Shown here one piece after another: positions 12,400-24,370 of a DNA stretch of 64,000 nt. The number at the start of each line of letters is the position of its first letter. Position 1 is the stretch's first letter. The translations under genes and the position numbers were made by a program. This stretch comes from Eulemur rufifrons. Its lineage: Eukaryota; Chordata; Mammalia; Primates; Lemuridae. The stretch lies in the NCBI RefSeq assembly GCF_041146395.1, contig NW_027182879.1, positions 243,501 to 307,500 of the forward strand. Reading direction: 5' to 3'. A model generated the notes under the pieces. The model was not told where the DNA came from. It searched no databases and worked only from the letters and a program-made list of their open reading frames with translations.

Positions 12400-13350
12400 C
12401 AACGTTCTTTCTCTGAGTGAATGCAAGCGTTCCTGCATATGATTCTAACACTTCATTGAAAATAGAGTTTAGCAGGCCTACGAACCACCCCCAGAGAGTT
12501 GCTTTCTCTAAATGACTGTAAGCTTTCCAGATATGACTCTCGAGCATCCTCCAAACTATCGTTTAGTAGGCATACAAACATCACTCCATAGTTGCTTTCT
12601 CTGCATGAATGTAAGCGTTCCTATATATGATTCTCGTCCTTCTTCCAAACTAGAGTTTAGTATGCCTACAAACCACAACCCCATCGTTGATTTCTCCGAG
12701 TGAATGTACCCAGTCCCCCATATGATTCTCCCCCTTCTTCCAAAGTAGAGTTTTGCAGGCCTACAAACCATCCCCCAAAAGTTGGTTTCTATAAATGACG
12801 GTACGCTTTCCTATATATTTCTCTTTAACTTCTTGCAAAATAGAGATTTGCATGGCTACAAAAAAGCCACCCCATAATTGCTTTCTCTGCATGAATGTAA
12901 GCGTTCCCATATATCATTCTCCTACTTCTTCCAAACTAGAGTTCAGTATGCCTACAAACCACCACACCATCGTTGCTTTCTCTGAGTGAATGTAGCCTTC
13001 CCATATATGACTCTCACTCCGAAACCAAAATAGAGTTTAGCACGCCTACATTCCACACCCAGAGATTTGCTTTAAGCGACTCTAAGCTTTCTTATATGTG
13101 ATTCTCAAACTTCGTCCAAACTAGAGTTTAGCACGCCTAGAAAACACCACCCCACAGTTCCTTTCTCTGCATGAATGTAAGCGTTTGAATATATGACACT
13201 GGTACTTCTTTCAAAATACAATTTAGCAGACCTAAAAATCCACCGCCAAGAGTTGCTTTCTCTAAATGACTGTCTGCTTTCGAACTTCTTCCAAACTATA
13301 TTTTAGCAGGCCTACAAAACACCACCCCATAGTTGCTTTCTCTGCGTCCA
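12400..13350 (-). repeat. Direct duplication within satB, copy 1
   Basis: Matches 14617-15560 at an offset of about 2216 bp. Shared private features include CATTGAAAATAGAGTTTAG, TCCAAACTATCGTTTAGTAG, the irregular GTACCCAGTCCCCCATATGA, and TTGCAAAATAGAGATTTGCA. Only a few substitutions separate the copies. Confidence 0.85.
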
Positions 13351-13369
13351 TATAAGCGTTCATATATAT

Positions 13370-13800
13370 CACTCTAGTACTTCTTCCAAACTGGAGTTAG
13401 TATACCTACAAACCGGCACCCCAATTTACCTTTCTCTGAGTGAATGAAGCGTATCCATGTATGCCTGTTTCACTTCATCCAAATTAGAGTTTAGCGGCCT
13501 ACAAACCACCTCCTGTGAGTTGCTTTCTCTAGGTGACTGTAAACTTTCCTATATAAGACTCTCGAACTTCTTCCAAACTACAGTTTAGCATGCCAACAAT
13601 ACAGCGCCCCATCGTTGATTTCTGTGAGTCAACATAAGCGTTCCCATCTATGACTCTCACTCTTTTTCCAAAATAGAATTTAGCAGACCTACACACCAGC
13701 CCCCGATGGTTCCTTTCTCTAAATGACTCTAATTTTCCCCAGATATGACTCTCGAACTTCCTCCAAACTACAGATTATGATGATTACATACACCACCCCA
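13370..13800 (-). repeat. Second direct duplication within satB, copy 2
   Basis: Partner of 11880-12300. Together with the 2.2-kb duplication it shows unequal exchange at more than one register inside the reverse satB block. Confidence 0.82.
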
Positions 13801-14616
13801 CAGTTGCTTTCTCTGAGTGAATGTAACCGTTCATATATGACTCTCCTACTTCTTCGAACTACAGTTGTTATTCCTACAAACCACCACGACAAAGTTCTTT
13901 CTCTGAGTGAATGCAAGCGTTCTCACACTTCATCCAAATTACAGTTTAGCAGACCTACCAACAAACTACAGAGAGTTGTTTTCTCTGTGTCACTGTAATC
14001 TTTCCTATATAAGGCTCTCGAACTTCTTCCAAACCACAGTTTAGCATGCCAACAAAATACGATCACAGAGTTGCTTTCTCTGCGTGAATGTAAGCATTCG
14101 TATATATGACTCTCCTACTTCCTCCAAAATACAGTTTAGAATGCTTACAAACCACCACCCAAACGTTGCGTTCTCTGAGTGAATGTAAGCGTTCCCATGT
14201 TTGACTCTCACAATTGCTGCTAATTAGTGTTTAGAGGCTTGTAAACCTTTCCCGAGTGTTGCTTTCTCTAGGTGACTGGAAGCTATCCTATATAACACTC
14301 TCCAACACCTTCCAAACTGCAATTTAGCATCCCCACAACACATCACCCCATAGTTTCTTTCTCTGCATGAATGTAAGGATTTGTATATGACTCTGGTACG
14401 TCTTTCAAAATACAATTTAGCCGACCTAAAAATCACCCGCCAAGAGTTGCTTTCTCTAAGTGACTGTCAGCTTTCGAACTTCTTCCAATCTATAGTTTAG
14501 CATGCCTGCACTACAGCACCCCGTATTTGCTTTCTCTGTGTTAATGTAAGCGTTCGTATTTATGTCTCTCGTACCTCTTCCAAAGTAGAGTTTAGTATGC
14601 TCAAAAACGGCCACCC

Positions 14617-15560
14617 CAACGTTGCTTTCTCTGAGTGAATGTAAGCGTTCCTGTATATGATTCTAACACTTCATTGAAAATAGAGTTTAGCAGACCTACG
14701 AACATCCCCAGAGAGTTGCTTTCTCTAAATGACTGTAAGCTTTCCAGATATGACTCTCGAACATCCTCCAAACTATCGTTTAGTAGGCATACAAACATCA
14801 CTCCATAGTTGCTTTCTCTGCATGAATGTAAGCGTTCCTATATATGATTCTCGTACTTCTTCCAAACTAGAGTTTAGTATGCCTACAAACCACAACCCCA
14901 TCGTTGATTTCTCCGAGTGAATGTACCCAGTCCCCCATATGACTCTCCCCCTTCTTCCAAAGTAGAGTTTTGCAGGCCTACAAACCATCCTCCGAAAGTT
15001 GGTTTCTATAAATGACGGTACGCTTTCCTATATATTACTCTTAACTTCTTGCAAAATAGAGATTTGCATGGCTACAAAAAAGCCACCCCATAATTGCTTT
15101 CTCTGCATGAATGTAAGCGTTCCCATATATCATTCTCCTACTTCTTCCAAACTAGAGTTCAGTATGCCTACAAACCACCACACCATCGTTGCTTTCTCTG
15201 AGTGAATGTAAGCCTTCCCATATATGACTCTCACTCTGAAACCAAAATAGAGTTTGGCACGCCTACATTCCACACCCAGAGATTTGCTTTAGCGACTCTA
15301 AGCTTTCTTATATGTGATTCTCAAACTTCGTCCAAACTAGAGTTTAGCATGCCTAGAAAACACCACCCCACAGTTGCTTTCTCTGCATGAATGTAAGCGT
15401 TTGTATATATGACTCTGGTACTTCTTTCAAAATGCAATTTAGCACACCGAAAAATCAACCGCCGAGAGTGGCTTTCTCTAAGTGACTGTCTGTTTTCGAA
15501 CTTCTTCCAAATTATATTTTAGCATGCCTACAAAACACCACCCCATAGTTGCTTTCTCTG
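14617..15560 (-). repeat. Direct duplication within satB, copy 2
   Basis: Second copy of 12400-13350. This is the copy that lies in the mirror position of the left arm (about 8980-9920), so copy 1 is the additional one. Confidence 0.85.
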
Positions 15561-18500
15561 CATCAATATAAGCGTTCATATATATGCCTCTCTTACTTCA
15601 TCTAAATTAGAGTTTAGCAGGCCTACAAACAACACCCCGTGAGTTGCTTTCTCTAGGTGACTGTAAACTTTCCTATATAAGAATCTCCAACTTCTTTCAA
15701 ACTACACCATGCCAACAAAACACCACACCGTGGTTGCTTTCTCTGAGTGAACATAAGCGTTCCCATATATGACTCACACTCTGTTTCCCAAATAGAATTT
15801 AGCATATCTACAAACCAGCCCAAGATGGTTCCTTTCTCTAAGTGACTGTAATTTTCCCCAGATATGACTCTCGCACTTCCTCCAAACTACAGATTAACAT
15901 GCATACATCGCCACCCCACAGTTGTGTTCTCTGCGTGAATGTAACGGTTCATATATATGACTCTCCTACTTCTTCCCAACTACAGTTATTATGCCTTCAA
16001 ACCATCACGATGTTTCTTTCTCTGAGTGAATGAATGCAAGCGTTCTCACATTTCATCCAAGTTAGAGTTTAGCAGGCCTACCAATAAACTTCCGAGAGTT
16101 GTTTTCTCTGTGTCACTGTAATCTTTCCTATATAAGACTCTCGAACTTCTTCCAAACCACAGTTTAGCATGCCAACAAAATACGACCCCAGAGTTGCTTT
16201 CTCTGCCTGAATGTAAGCGTTCATATACATGACTCTCGTACTTCCTCCAAAATACAGTTTAGAATGCCTACAAACCACCACCCAAACGTTGTTTTCTCTG
16301 AGTGAATGTAAGCGTTCCCATATATGACTCTCACACTTCAACCAAAATAACTCTATTTCAACCAAAATAACTCTACATTCCACACCCAGAGAGTTGCTTT
16401 CTCTACGTGACTGTAAACTTTCCTATATATGACTCTCAAACTTCGTCCAAACTAGAGTTTTGCAAGCCTACAAAACACCACCCCATAGTTGCATTCGGTG
16501 CCGGAATGTAAGCGGTTCTACATGTGATTCTCTTGCTTCTTCCAAATTACAGGTTAGTATGCCTAGGAACCACAACCACAACGTTGCTTTCACTGAGTTC
16601 CCATATATTATTCTAACACATCATTGAAAATAGAGTTTAGCAGGCCTACGAAACACCCCCGAGAGCTGCTTTCTCTAAGTGACTGTAAGCTTCCCAGATA
16701 TGGCTCTCGAACTTCCTTCAAACTATATTTTAGTAGGCATACAAACATCACCCCATAGTTGCTTTCTCTGCGTGAAGGTAAGCGTTCCTATATACGATTC
16801 TCGTACTTCTTCCAAACTAGAGTTGACTATGCCTACAAATCACAATCCCATCGTTGATTTCTCTGAGTGAATGCACACGGTCCCCAATATGACTCTCCCC
16901 CACTTCCAAACTGGAGTTTTGCAGGTGTACAAAACATCCCCCGAGAGTTGGTTTCTATGACTATACCCTTTCCTATATATTACTCCTTAACTTCTTCCAA
17001 ACTAGAGATTAGCATGGCTACAAAAACGCCACCCCATAATTGCTTTCTCTACGTGAATGTAAGCGTTCCCATATATCATTCTCCTACTTCTTCCAAACTA
17101 GAGTTTAGTATGCCTACAAACCACCATGCCGTCGTTGCTTTCTCTGAGGGAATGTAAGCCTTCCCATATATGACTCTCACTCTTAAACCAAAATAGAGTT
17201 TAGCAGGCCTACATTCCACACCCAGAGATTTGCTTTCTCTAAGTGACTCTAAGCTTTCTTATATGTGATTCTCAAACTTCGTCCAAACTAGAGTTTAGCA
17301 TGCCTATAAAACACCACCCCATAGTTACTTTCAGTGCGTCAAAATGTATGTGCTCCTATATGTGATTCTCGTGCTTCTTCCAAACTGCAGTTTAGTAAGC
17401 CTACAAACAACCCCATCGTTGCTTTCTCTGAGTGAATGTAAGCGTTCTCATATATGATTCTCACACTTCAACCAAAACAGGGTTTTGCAGGCCTACAAAC
17501 CACCCGCCAAGACTTGCTTTTTCAAAGTGGCTGTTACCTTTCCTATATAGGACTCTGGAACTTCTCCCAAGCTAGACTTTAACATGTCTACCTGACACTA
17601 CTCCGTAGTTGCTCTCGCTGTATGAATGTAAGCGTTCCTATATATGAGTCTTGTACCTCTTCTTAACTAGCATCTGGCATGCCAAAATAACACTCCCCCA
17701 TAGTTGCTTTCTTTGAGTCAATGTAAACATTCCTATATATGTCTCTTGCACTTCTTCCAAACTAGACTTAAGTCTACAAACCAATCCCTGACAGCTGTTT
17801 TCTCTGAATGAATTTAAGCGTTCCTATATATGACTATGGCACTTCCTCCAAACTAGAGTTTAGCAAGCCTACACTCCACCCCTGTTCGTTGCTTTCTCTA
17901 AGTTACTGTAAGCTTTCCTATACATGGCTCTCGAAATTTTCCAAACTAGAGTTAGCATGCCTACTATACACCTACACATAATTGCTTTGTCTGAGTGAAT
18001 ATAAGCCTTCCTATATATGACTGTCGCACTTTTTCCAAATTAGAGTGTAGCCAGCCTGGAAAGCACCCCTTATAGTTGCTTTCATTGAGTGAATGTTAAC
18101 ATTCCTATGTATGACTCTCGCAACTTTTCCAATCTAAGATTTTAGCAATGCTACAAATCCCCCGCCGAGAGTTCCTATACATAACTGTCCTCTTTTTCCA
18201 AGCTAGAGTTTAGGAAGCCTAGAATCCGTCCCCCCGTAGACGCTTTATGTGAACGTAAACGTTCCTATATATGACTCTCGCCTTCCTCCAAACTAGAGCT
18301 TAGCAAGCCTACAAACCAACTCCCTATAATTGCTTTCTCTGAATGAATGATATCGTTCCTATATAAGATTCTCAAACTTCTTCCAAACCAGAGTTTAACA
18401 AGCCAAAAAAGCACCCCCCATAGATGCTTCCTCTAACTCAAAGCTAATATTCCTACATATGATTCAGCTTCTTCATCCAAACTAGAGTAAGGCAAGCCTA

Positions 18501-18599
18501 CAAATCACACACCAATAGTTGCTTTCTATAAGTAAATGTAAGCGTCCTTATATATGACTATAGCAATTCTTCCAAACTGGAGTTTAGCAAGCCTACAGA

Positions 18600-18750
18600 C
18601 CCCAGGACTCCACTCCATAGTACCCTGGGCATTGGCGCCTGCCTGTCATGCAGGACATAGGGGCGGACCCTCATCTCAGACATGGCATTGGTGGATTGTA
18701 GGCTTTTTTTAAAGTTTTTGAATTGAAGAACTCTGAGAATTGGAATTCGG
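18600..18750 (+). repeat. R2 island, right arm, abutting satB
   Basis: Mirror of 5845-5990, now in TTAGGG orientation: CCAGGACTCCACTCCATAG, TGTCATGCAGGACATAGG, TCAGACATGGCATTGG, ATTGTAGGCTTTTTTTAAAG. It begins where satB stops and lacks the module's GGGCACGGGCCCTGT tip. Confidence 0.85.
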
Positions 18751-18985
18751 TTTAGGGTAAGGTTAGGTGTTAGGGACTAGGATTAGGTTTAGGGGTTAGG
18801 GTTTTAGGTTAGAATTAAGATTAGGATTACTGTTAGGGTTAGAGAATAGGATTATGTTTAGTGGTTGGGTTTAGGTTTACGGTGAGAGGCAAGAGTAAGG
18901 GTCAGGGATTAGGGTTACTGTTAGGAGTTAGATTCAGGGCTTACTAAGGGTTTTGTTTAGTGATAGGGTTAGGGCTTACGTTTAA

Positions 18986-19130
18986 CGGTGTGTGTTAGGG
19001 CACGGGCCCCGTCTAATGTACGGGGCACTGTGGGTGTGGAGCAAGGCTGCAACCCCACTTCATCTTACCCTGGGTGTTGGGCTTCAACTGTCACGCAGGA
19101 CAAAGGCAGAGGCTCATCAAACGCATGGTT
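18986..19130 (+). repeat. R1 island, right arm
   Basis: Mirror of 5459-5605: GTTAGGGCACGGGCCCCGTC, TTACCCTGGGTGTTGGGC, GTCACGCAGGACAAAGGC, then ACGCATGG running directly into TTAGGATTAAGG. The TTGTAGGCTT end of the module is missing. Confidence 0.85.
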
Positions 19131-19734
19131 AGGATTAAGGTTTAAGGTTAGGGTCAGGGTTGAGGGTTAGGGTGAGGGTTAACAGTTAGAGTTAGGGTAA
19201 GGGGGTTAGGGATAGGGTTAGGGTTAAGGGTCAGGTGTATAGTTCAGGTTTAAGGTTAGCATTAGAGGGTAGGGTTAGTGTAACTGTAGGTCAGTGTTGG
19301 GGTTAGATCTCTAGGCATTAGGGTAAAGGTTAGGGTTAAGGTTAAGAGTTAGGGTTAAGTTTAATGGTTAAGGATTGGGATTAGGGTTGAGGGTTAGGGT
19401 TAAGGTTATGGGTAATGACTAAGGATCAAAGGTTAGGGTTATTTTTAGGCGTAGGGTTAGGGTAAGGGGTTAGGGTTAGTGTTAGTGTTGTTGGTAGGGT
19501 TAAGGTTAGGGTTGGCGTTTCAGAATTAGGGATTAGGTGTTATGGTTATAGCTAGGAGTTACAGTTAGAATTACACTATAGGGCTTGTTCTCAGGGTGTG
19601 ATGCATTAAGGTTAGGATAAGGGGTTAAAGTTAAGGTTACAGTGAGGTTTACGTGTTAAGGTGAGCAGTAGGATCAGGGTTAGGTGTTATGTTCTGGGTT
19701 AGGGTTATGGGTGAGGGGTAGGGTTTATCCTTAG

Positions 19735-19927
19735 GGCACGGGCCCTGTATGCACTAGGAGGTGAAGTTAGGGGTCTGTGATGGTCGCTGGGAACCCACTC
19801 TATCGTACGCAGTGTATGGGCCTCTGGGTTTCATGCAGGACACTGTGGCAGAGCCGGCTTTCATGCATGGCTTAGTAGGATTGTAGGCTTTCAAAACTCT
19901 GAGAAAGCAAGAAGTCTGAGAATTAGA
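19735..19927 (+). repeat. P1 island
   Basis: GGGCACGGGCCCTGTATGCA tip, then the P1 signature CTGTGATGGTCGCTGGGAAC, TTTCATGCATGGCTTAGTAG and TTTCAAAACTCTGAGAAAGC. Confidence 0.88.
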
Positions 19928-20260
19928 TTTCGAGTTAGGATTACGGCACGGTTTAGGGATGAAGATTAGTGGTTAGGGTGAGGGCTTAGGGTTAGGGGTT
20001 AGGGTTAGGTTTAGGTTTGCTGGTAGGGTGAAGGTTAGGGTTGACGTTTTAGAATTAGGGATGAGGTGTTACGGTTATGACTATGGTTTAGGATTAGAAT
20101 TACGGGATAGGGCTTCTTCTCAAGGTTTTATGCATTCACATTAAGTTAAGGGGCTAAGTTAGGGTTACGGGGAGGTTTATGTTTTAAGGTGAGTAATAGG
20201 ATCAGGGTTAGGTGTTATGTTCAGGGTGAGAGTTATCTGTTAGGGGTAGTGTTTATACTT

Positions 20261-20460
20261 AGCGTACAGGCCCTGTCTGCACTGGGCGGGGGGCGGGGGT
20301 TAGGGGGATGGGATTGTCCCCGGGAACCCACTCTATCGTACGCTGGGTATGGGCTCCTGGGTTTCATGCAGGACACAGTGGCAGAGCCCCCTTTTACTCA
20401 TGGCATGGGAGGATTGTAGGCTTTCTAAACTCTGAGAAAGCAAGAACTCTGAGAATTAGA
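20261..20460 (+). repeat. P2 island
   Basis: Tip reads AGCGTACAGGCCCTGTCTGC, then GCACTGGGCGGGG. P2 signature CTTTTACTCATGGCATGGG and CAAGAACTCTGAGAATTAG. Confidence 0.9.
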
Positions 20461-22092
20461 TTTAGGGGTAGGATTCTGGTAATGTTTAGGGATGAAGATT
20501 AGTGTCAGGGTGGGGTCTTGGGTTAGGGGTTGGGGTTAAAGGTTAGTGTTAGGTTTAACAGTTACAGTTAGGTTTACGGTTAAGTCTCAGGGATAGGGTT
20601 AAGGTTTGGGTTTAGCGTTTGGCACAGGGGTAGGCTTCAGTGTTAGCTTCATGGTTAAAGATTAGGAGTAGGGTTAGTGTGAGGGTTAAGGGTAAGGGTC
20701 AAGATTAAGGGTTCAGGTTGGGGTTAGGCTTAGGTTTCGGGTTAGGGGTTAGGGTTAGGCTTAGGGTCAAGGGTTAGGATTAGGGTTAAGTGTTGGGCTT
20801 AGGGTTGGGGTTTAGTGTTAAGTTTATCGTTAAGGATTAGGGTTAGGGTCAGGGTTAAATGTTTGGGTGCGGGTAATGGTTAGGGTCAGATTTAAGGTTT
20901 ATGGATAGGATTAGTGTTAAGGGTTTACGGGTAGGTTTAGGGTTCAGGGTTAGAGTTAGCATTAGGGCTTAAGGTTAGGATTAGGTGGTAGGTTAGATTT
21001 AGGGTTAGATCTAGGCGTTAGAGTAAGGGTTAAGAGATAGGGTTAGGTTTAATGCTTAGGATTAGGGTTAGGGTTTGGGGTTAAAGCAAGTGTTAGGGGT
21101 TAGGTTTAAGGATCAAAGGTTAGTGTTATTTTTAGCTGTAGTGTTAGGGTTAGGGATAAGGGATAAGGTTGGCGTGAAGGTTTTCCTTACTGTTAGGGTT
21201 AAGGGTCATGCTTAGATTAAAGGTTAAGGTTAGGGTCAGTGTTAAGGGTTAGGGTGAGGGTTAACGGTTACGGTAAAGGTTAAGCGTTAGTGTTAGGGAT
21301 TAGCGATTAAGGTTTTTGGTAAGTGTTAGGGTTAGGAGTTAGTGTTTTATGAAGGGGTATGGTTAGAATTAGGATTGGGGTTAGTGTTAGGGTTAGGTTT
21401 CGGGGTTAGGTTTAGGGTAAAAGGATAGGATTAGGGTTAAGGGTTGGGCTCAGGTTTAGGGTTAAAGTTTAGTGTTAGGGTTAATGTTTAGTGTTATGGT
21501 CCAGTTTAAGTGTTAGGGTGAGGGTTAACGGTTACGATTAGGCTTAGAGGTTGGGGATATAGTGAGGGTTCAGTGTTAGGGTTAGGTTTAGGGTTCAGGG
21601 TTAGGGTTAGCTGTAGGGGTTATGGTTAGGGTTAGGTGTTAGGTTAGTGTCAGGGTTAGGTCTAGTCGTGAGGGTAAGGTTTAGGGTTAGCTTTAAGAGC
21701 TAGGGTTAGGTTTAATGGATAGGATTAGGATTAGGGTTAAGGGTTAGGGTAAGGCTTAGGGGTTAGGGTGAAGGGTTAAGGGTTTTTGTTAGGCATAGCG
21801 TTGGGGTTAGAAGTAAGGGTTACTGTCAGTGTTAGGGTTGTAGGCAGGGTTACGGTTAGAGTTAGTGGTTGAGAATTAGGGTTAGGGATTAGGTGTTACA
21901 GTGATGACTAGGAGACAGGGTTAGAATTATGGGATAGGGGTTGTTCTCAGGGAATGGGTTATGCACTAACGTTAGGATAAGAGGTTAAAGTTAGGCTCAC
22001 GGTGAGGTTTCCGTGTTAAGGGGAGAAATAGGAACAGGGTTAGGTGTTATGTTCAGGGTGAGGGATATCTGTTACAGGTATTGTTTATGCTT

Positions 22093-22295
22093 AGCGCACG
22101 GGCCCTGTCTGCCTTAGGCGGGGGTGGGGGGAGATTAGGGGACTGGGATTGTCACCAGGATCCCACTGTATCGGACTCTGGGTATGGGCCCGTGGATTTC
22201 ATGCAGGACACAGTTGTAGAGCCTCCTTTCACGCATGGCATGGGAGGATTGCAGGCTTTCTAAACTCTAAGAAAGCAAGAAGTCTGAGAATTAGA
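22093..22295 (+). repeat. P3 island
   Basis: P3 signature: GCCTTAGGCGGGGGTGGGGG, GTCACCAGGATCCCACTG, CACGCATGGCATGGGAGG, ATTGCAGGCTTTCTAAACTC. Confidence 0.9.
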
Positions 22296-22840
22296 TTTAG
22301 GGTTAGGATTCTGGTTAGGGTTATGGATGAAGTTTAGTGTTAGGGTGAGGGCTTAGGGTTAGGGATTAGGGTTAGGGTTAAAGGTTACTCTTAGGTTTAA
22401 CGGTTAGAGTTCGGTTTAGGGTTGAGGTTTACGGTTAGGGTTAAGATGAGGGGTTAGGGTTTGGTATAGGGTTAGGGTTAGGTACAGGGTTAGGGTTAAG
22501 TGTTAGGTTTCGGGTTGAAGATTAGGATTAGGGTTAGGATTAAAGGTTAGCGTGAGAGTTAACGGTTAGGGTTAAGGTTAAGAGTTAGGGTTAGGGTTTA
22601 GGTTTAGGGTTAAGGGTTAGGGTTAGTTTTAGGGTTCGAGTTATGTGTTAGGGTTTGTGTTAGAGGTTAGGGTTAGGTTTACTGTCCACGGTTAGGGTTA
22701 CGTTTAGGGGTTAGCATTAGGGTTAAGGTTTAGGTATAGGGTAAGGGTGTAGAGTTAGTGTTGGGCTTTAGGCTCGGGGCTTAGGTTCAGGGTCAGGGGT
22801 TAGGGTTGGTGGTAGGGCTTAGATTTATCAGTCAGTTTAA

Positions 22841-23025
22841 GGGCACAGGACCTGGTTAATCTACGGTGAGAGGGGTGCGGTCGGAGTCATCACAAAAGCA
22901 CAACATCATTCCCTGGGCCCTGGGACAAGACCTACATGCAGGACTCAGGCGGAGCCTCATCTCACACATGGCATGGCTGTATTGTAGGCTTGCTTCACTC
23001 GGGAATGGAAGTAGTGTGAGAATTA
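22841..23025 (+). repeat. Qb island
   Basis: GGGCACAGGACCTGGTTAAT tip; Qb signature GGAGTCATCACAAAAGCAC and CCCTGGGACAAGACCTACAT; CACATGGCATGGCTG; TTGTAGGCTTGCTTCACTC; end AGTGTGAGAATTAGGG. Confidence 0.9.
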
Positions 23026-23844
23026 GGGTTAGGGTTGGGGTTAGGGGTTTCGAGTTAGGGGTTAGTTTTGGAGTCAGGGTTAGGTGCTAGGGATTAGTGG
23101 TTAGGGTTAGAGTTAGTGTTACGGGTTAGGTGTTAAGTCTGGTTTAGGGGGCCAGGGTAAGGTTTAGGTTTGGAGTTAGCGTTAGGGTTAGGCGTTAGGG
23201 TTAAGGGATAGGGTTAGGGTTAAGGGTTAGCTTTAGGGTTAGGGTTCAGGTTTAGGGTTAGGGTCAGGGTTAAGGGTTAGGGTGAGGTTTAACAGTTAGG
23301 GTTAGGGTTAGGGGGTTAGGGATAGGTTTAGGGTTAAGGGTCAGGTGTATGGTTCAGGTTTAAGGTTAGCGTTAGGGGCTTAGGGTTAGTCTTAACTGTA
23401 GGTCAGCGTGGGTGTTAGATCTCTAGGCATTAGGGTAAAGGTCAGGGTTAGGGTTAAGAGTTACGGTTATGTTTAATGGTTAGGATTGGGATTAGGGTTA
23501 AGAGTTAGGGTTAAGGTTAGGGGTTATGACTAAGGATCAACGGTTAGGGTTATTTTTAGGCGTAGGGTTAGCGTAAGGGGTTAGGGTTAGTGTTAGTGTT
23601 GTTGGTAGGGTTAAGGTTAGGGTTGGCGTTTCAGAATTAGGGATTAGGTGTTGTGGTTATGGCTAGGAGTTAGGGTTAGATTTACGGTATAGGTCTTGTT
23701 ATCAGGGTGTCATGCATTAACGTTAAGATAAGGGGTTAAAGTTAGGGTTACGGTGAGCTTTACGTGTTAAGGTGAGCAGTAGGATCAGGGTTAGGTGTTA
23801 TGTTCTGGGTTAGGGTTATGGGTGAGGGGTAGGGTTTATCCTTA

Positions 23845-24037
23845 GGGCACGGGCCCTGTATGCACTAGGAGGCGAAGTTAGGGGTCTGTGATGGTCGCTG
23901 GGAACCCACTCTATCGTACGCAGTGTATGGGCCTCTGGGTTTCATGCAGGACACTGTGGCAGAGCCGGCTTTCATGCATGGCTTAGTAGGATTGTAGGCT
24001 TTCAAAACTCTGAGAAAGCAAGAAGTCTGAGAATTAG
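23845..24037 (+). repeat. P1 island, HOR copy 2
   Basis: Essentially the same as 19735-19927, including GGAGGCGAAGTTAGGGGTC where copy 1 has GGAGGTGAAG. Confidence 0.9.
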
Positions 24038-24370
24038 ATTTCGGGTTAGGATTACGGCACGGTTTAGGGATGAAGATTAGTGGTTAGGGTGAGGGCTTAG
24101 GGTTAGGGGTTAGGGTTAGGTTTAGGTTTGCTGGTAGGGTGAAGGTTAGGGTTGACGTTTTAGAATTAGGGATGAGGTATTACGGTTATGACTATGGTTT
24201 AGGATTAGAATTACGGGATAGGGCTTCTTCTCAAGGTGTTATGCATTCACGTTAAGTTAAGGGGCTAAGTTAGGGTTACGGGGAGGTTTATGTTTTAAGG
24301 TGAGCAATAGCATCAGGGTTAGGTGTTATGTCAGGGTGAGGGTTATCTGTTAGGGGTAGTGTTTATACTT

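Larger units (their letters stand above)
10815..18600 (-). repeat. satB array, reverse orientation (~80 copies)
   Basis: Same monomer as the preceding block, reverse complemented: GCCTACAAACCACCACCCC, TTGCTTTCTCTGAGTGAATG, TAAGCGTTCCCATATATGAC, TCTCACACTTCTTCCAAACT. It also shows the three-type cycle. It is longer than the forward block because part of it is directly duplicated internally. The edge near 17500-18600 is irregular, mirroring 5991-7100. Confidence 0.93.
13480..19230 (-). repeat. Right arm of large imperfect palindrome
   Basis: Reverse complement of 5365-10814 with one extra satB trimer (about 250-290 bp) near 13870-14200. The arm includes satB, R2, R1 and some TTAGGG-type sequence. 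Similarity fades near 19230, shortly after GTAAGGGGGTTAGGGATAGG, whose mirror is near 5365-5400. The arms are visibly diverged by scattered substitutions. Confidence 0.83.
19180..23288 (+). repeat. 4.1-kb telomeric higher-order repeat, copy 1
   Basis: Contains islands in the order P1, P2, P3, Qb. Each recurs 4109-4110 bp further on. The start is marked by GGGTTAGGGATAGG followed by GATCTCTAGGCATTAGGG. Copies 1 and 2 differ by only scattered substitutions. The left boundary overlaps the tail of the palindrome arm and is approximate. Confidence 0.87.

Noticed and set aside
5991..18600. CRISPR-like array
   Set aside because: Monomers are contiguous and similar throughout. There are no unique spacers between short identical repeats, and the setting is eukaryotic telomeric DNA.
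5991..18600. Centromeric satellite with a CENP-B box
   Set aside because: The nearest word, CTTCGTCCAAACTAGAG, fits the TTCG part of the box but lacks the required CGGG. Array size and context fit subtelomeric DNA better.
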